Positions 61,649 to 64,000 of a stretch of 64,000 bases of DNA are shown here, piece by piece; the first letter of the stretch is position 1; every line of letters starts with the position of its first letter. Origin of the DNA: Rhizoctonia solani (Eukaryota > Basidiomycota > Agaricomycetes > Cantharellales > Ceratobasidiaceae); contig NC_057375.1 of the NCBI RefSeq assembly GCF_016906535.1, forward strand, positions 310,001 through 374,000. The letters are read 5' to 3'. The notes under the pieces were generated by a model. The model ran no database searches and was not told the origin of the DNA. It saw nothing but the letters and a program-made list of their open reading frames with translations. The translations under genes were made by a program, and so were the position numbers.

Positions 61649-63947
61649 CTTGGGTTGGTGGTATATGTTAGTATATGATACGTGGGTGCCGGCGTAAAGC
61701 GATGAGCATATCCGGCACAGATCTATACCCTAGTAGAAATCACGTGGTGCGGGGTGCTAGCTGAACGCCGGTGTCCGGCTCCGGCATGAAAGCGAGGTGA
61801 GAATGACATACTATTGGACAGTCTGATATGTACAATACTATGAACCCGTCCATGTACGAGAACAAAAATGCAGAGAAGTCGGCGTCTTGAGCTGCATACA
61901 AGTCAGGCATACTCTGAGGTCGACCTGACGTCGCAGCAATTGTGATACGCGATGTGCTTGACTGCGAGAGTCGTAGAGAACATTGGTACAAACTAAAGAT
62001 ATAAGGTTTCGAGACGCTGTGGGCATATAAATCAGTTACAAGCTCATATCATTGCACTCCTTGTCTTACCAAACCGGCACTCATGTTCTGGTACTTGACT
62101 AACCCTGTTTTGTAACAGCTTGGTCGTAATCATGATTACCCAAGTTTTGATATGTAAACCTGTGGTTTGCCGGTGATCTAGGATATACAAGTCACGCGCT
62201 ACCTACTTGAGCCCCAGATATACCTGTGTAAATAATGAAAGGTAGACTGTAGCAATCTACGTACCAGATCCATTTTGATCAACTTTATAACCCAATATCG
62301 TAGTCCCAGCGTTCCTGCTTCCTGGTGTGCAAACTAATTAGTGTCATGTCGACTAGCGCAATCCAAGCCCAATGATTCAGCCCCATACGTTTTGCGCATG
62401 GCTATCCGTATTTTGTAGCTGTGTATCAGTCTCAGTTTAAGCTCCCTTGCGCAGTCAGCATTCACCATTGACGCATCCCACAGTTCCGTCCTTCCCAAGC
62501 AGCATTGCGTCAATGTCTCAAGTCTCATCGTTCGTTTAGACCAGCCAAGTATAATGTCCCTAAAGATGGGCAAGGGAGGATATCAAGTATCCTGCTACAC
62601 CCTTCTGAACAGATACATGCATTGTCGAGGTGACGGTGGATACTGACGACATGAGGATTTCCGGCACACTCGTTCCACGGATCCAATGACAAACAGAGTA
62701 GGTCTAGGCCCCTCATGACATCATTGGGCTCAACCTCTTCTTGCCGATCATTGTCATTTGAGCGCCACTTCCTCCCATCCAGCTGAATTGATGCTTGTAC
62801 TCAAGTCCTACTTGTACTTAATTGTGGAGCTACAATGAGATAGACGAGTTACAAAGACTGGACTTGGTTGCAATCATATACTCTGTGCATTTGTCCGTCT
62901 AATCTTGAGTCGACAGCTTGGACATCCACCAGCAGCTCCGCCAATCAGTATTCAAACAGCACTCCAATCTTAGTCTGCATGTCGGTGAGTGCTCTAGTAC
63001 TTCCGCATCTGGAAGAATATACAAGGCAAGGTTTGTAATCTTACTTCTGCGAGTTCTTCTGACAATTGATCAGACCCCGGGGATCTATCCTCTGGAAACA
63101 CGCGTAGGTTGACTTACAGTGGCACTTGAGTCATGTTAGTGGACGTTGCTGCAAATGCAATCCAAAGTACAATTCGCAGTTCTCAATCCGCCCTATACTC
63201 GCACTTGTTGCGCAAATGTGGGTCCTTGACCGCTTACTGCATTGGATTGACGTCAACTAATACATGTCTAGCATTTCAGGTCATGAACAAACGTTGAACC
63301 TTGATATTGGTAGAAGTGGACAAAGGCAAGCAATAATGCCGCCAAAGTACACTAGGATGGTTCTCCGGCGCTCAACCTGCATACACGAGTGACGGGGCTT
63401 TGGCGGCAAGCACGGTGAACCCAAGGTAGCTCAGGATGACATTTCCAAGGATGCTTGTCCTGGATACAAAAAGATATATCTGTATGTGGCTCAATTGAAA
63501 TCTAATCCGTCACTTTCTTGCCTATTGCAACTGGATGGACAAGCACCAAAATAGAAAGCCTGAGTAGTTGGGTGTAAGTGCAGCCGCAAATATCTTATGG
63601 ATATGTGAGGGTTGCAAGTATACTGACCTCAGTGTGACTTGCAAGACGAGCATGAGTTATTGCGATTGATGTGATTGCCTGTCCCACGCGCCGTGCGGCA
63701 CAAACACCCATAGTCGTCTCCGACTTGCACTAATGTATCACAGCTTGGAACGTGCTTGTCGTATCCTCGGACCAGTTTGTTATATAGGCCTGCAAATGAG
63801 TTTCTTAGTAGCAGCCAGGCTTGGTAGCGGTACTTGGGATGGACAGTTATGACATGACCATGTTACCCAGGGGCATTGATTTTCGGAGGAGAAAATATAT
63901 CATCTGGTTGTATTTTGCAGTATTTGACACGGCGGCATTATATAAAA
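61649..63947. other. Intergenic between two NWD-type genes, possible remnants
   Basis: 2.3 kb. Overlapping minus-strand frames at 62716-62525 and 62573-62334 share a C-P-S-L-x-T-L-Y-L style stretch that might be an eroded LRR or F-box gene. Minus-strand frames near 63710-63390 include a hydrophobic stretch. Neither is convincing. Confidence 0.4.
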
Positions 63948-64000
63948 CTACGGTAGATAGCATTCAGCCCACTGGTCACCTATCTTCCATCCGTCCGTAT
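63948..64000 (-). CDS. C-terminal end of a second NWD/WD40-type gene (partial)
   Basis: The minus strand of the last 53 bases reads T-D-G-W-K-I-G-D-Q-W-A-E-C-Y-L-P then TAG (63950-63948). This differs at only three residues from the last 16 residues of the NWD gene ending at 56963. It has the same strand and the same end, so a paralogue lies just to the right of the window. The rest of the gene is not visible. Confidence 0.8.
   Translation of the reverse strand, partial: TDGWKIGDQWAECYLP

Noticed and set aside
62334..62716. Two overlapping minus-strand frames with an LRR/F-box flavour
   Set aside because: Too short, frame broken, and no domain motif beyond a weak C-P-S-L-x-T-L pattern.
63390..63713. 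Possible small multi-exon minus-strand membrane protein
   Set aside because: Plausible splice sites exist, but several exon chains are equally possible and nothing is recognisable.

Overview
The window is fungal and very probably from an agaricomycete basidiomycete. The clues are genes cut by many introns of about 40-70 bp, a large NACHT-WD40 (NWD) protein, a pectin lyase, a multicopper oxidase and chromodomain Ty3 retroelements. A Rhizoctonia/Ceratobasidiaceae-like plant-associated fungus would fit, but the species is inferred, not shown.

Bases 1-21778 are a nested retrotransposon pile. The outermost element is a decayed Ty1/copia element (E, 16714-21778), cut at its left end by Ty3 element B (4377-16713, plus strand). 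B has itself been invaded twice: by element A (1-4376, minus strand), which abuts B's leader, and by a complete Ty3 element of another family, C (8976-15706, minus strand, TSD AAAAG). A solo LTR of the A/B family (17221-17780, TSD GAAAT) sits in E's integrase. Premature stops in these elements are almost all TGA, and several catalytic Asp residues have become Asn. A's pol is open throughout the part that is visible.

Bases 21779-27835 hold single-copy genes: canonical calmodulin (23332-24100), a tandem divergent calmodulin-like gene with matching intron positions (25433-26222), and a small conserved-looking 68-residue protein (26595-26925).

Bases 27836-38130 are a hAT DNA transposon with terminal inverted repeats and an 8-bp TSD, CTTGTCAC. 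Its transposase is split by a complete Ty3 element D (28372-35397, TSD AGGGT, 588-bp LTRs). D's gag is split in turn by a solo LTR of its own family (29849-30417, TSD CAAAC). The hAT right end lies 93 bp upstream of the R-SNARE start codon.

Bases 38139-64000 are genic: a VAMP7-like R-SNARE, an alkaline ceramidase, a secreted PL1 pectin lyase, a secreted laccase-like multicopper oxidase, a Ser/Pro-rich protein of unknown role, and a large minus-strand NWD gene with 14 WD40 repeats. The last 53 bases are the C-terminus of a second, paralogous NWD-type gene on the same strand.

The strongest unusual signals are two shared traits of the Ty3 families. First, the bases right after the 5' LTR are complementary to the LTR's own predicted transcript start, which suggests Tf1-type self-priming. 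Second, a GGGAAAA slippery heptamer lies in the gag frame at the gag-pol junction, with pol in the -1 frame. Element C also carries an extra ORF upstream of gag that encodes a hydrophobic segment and a coiled coil.
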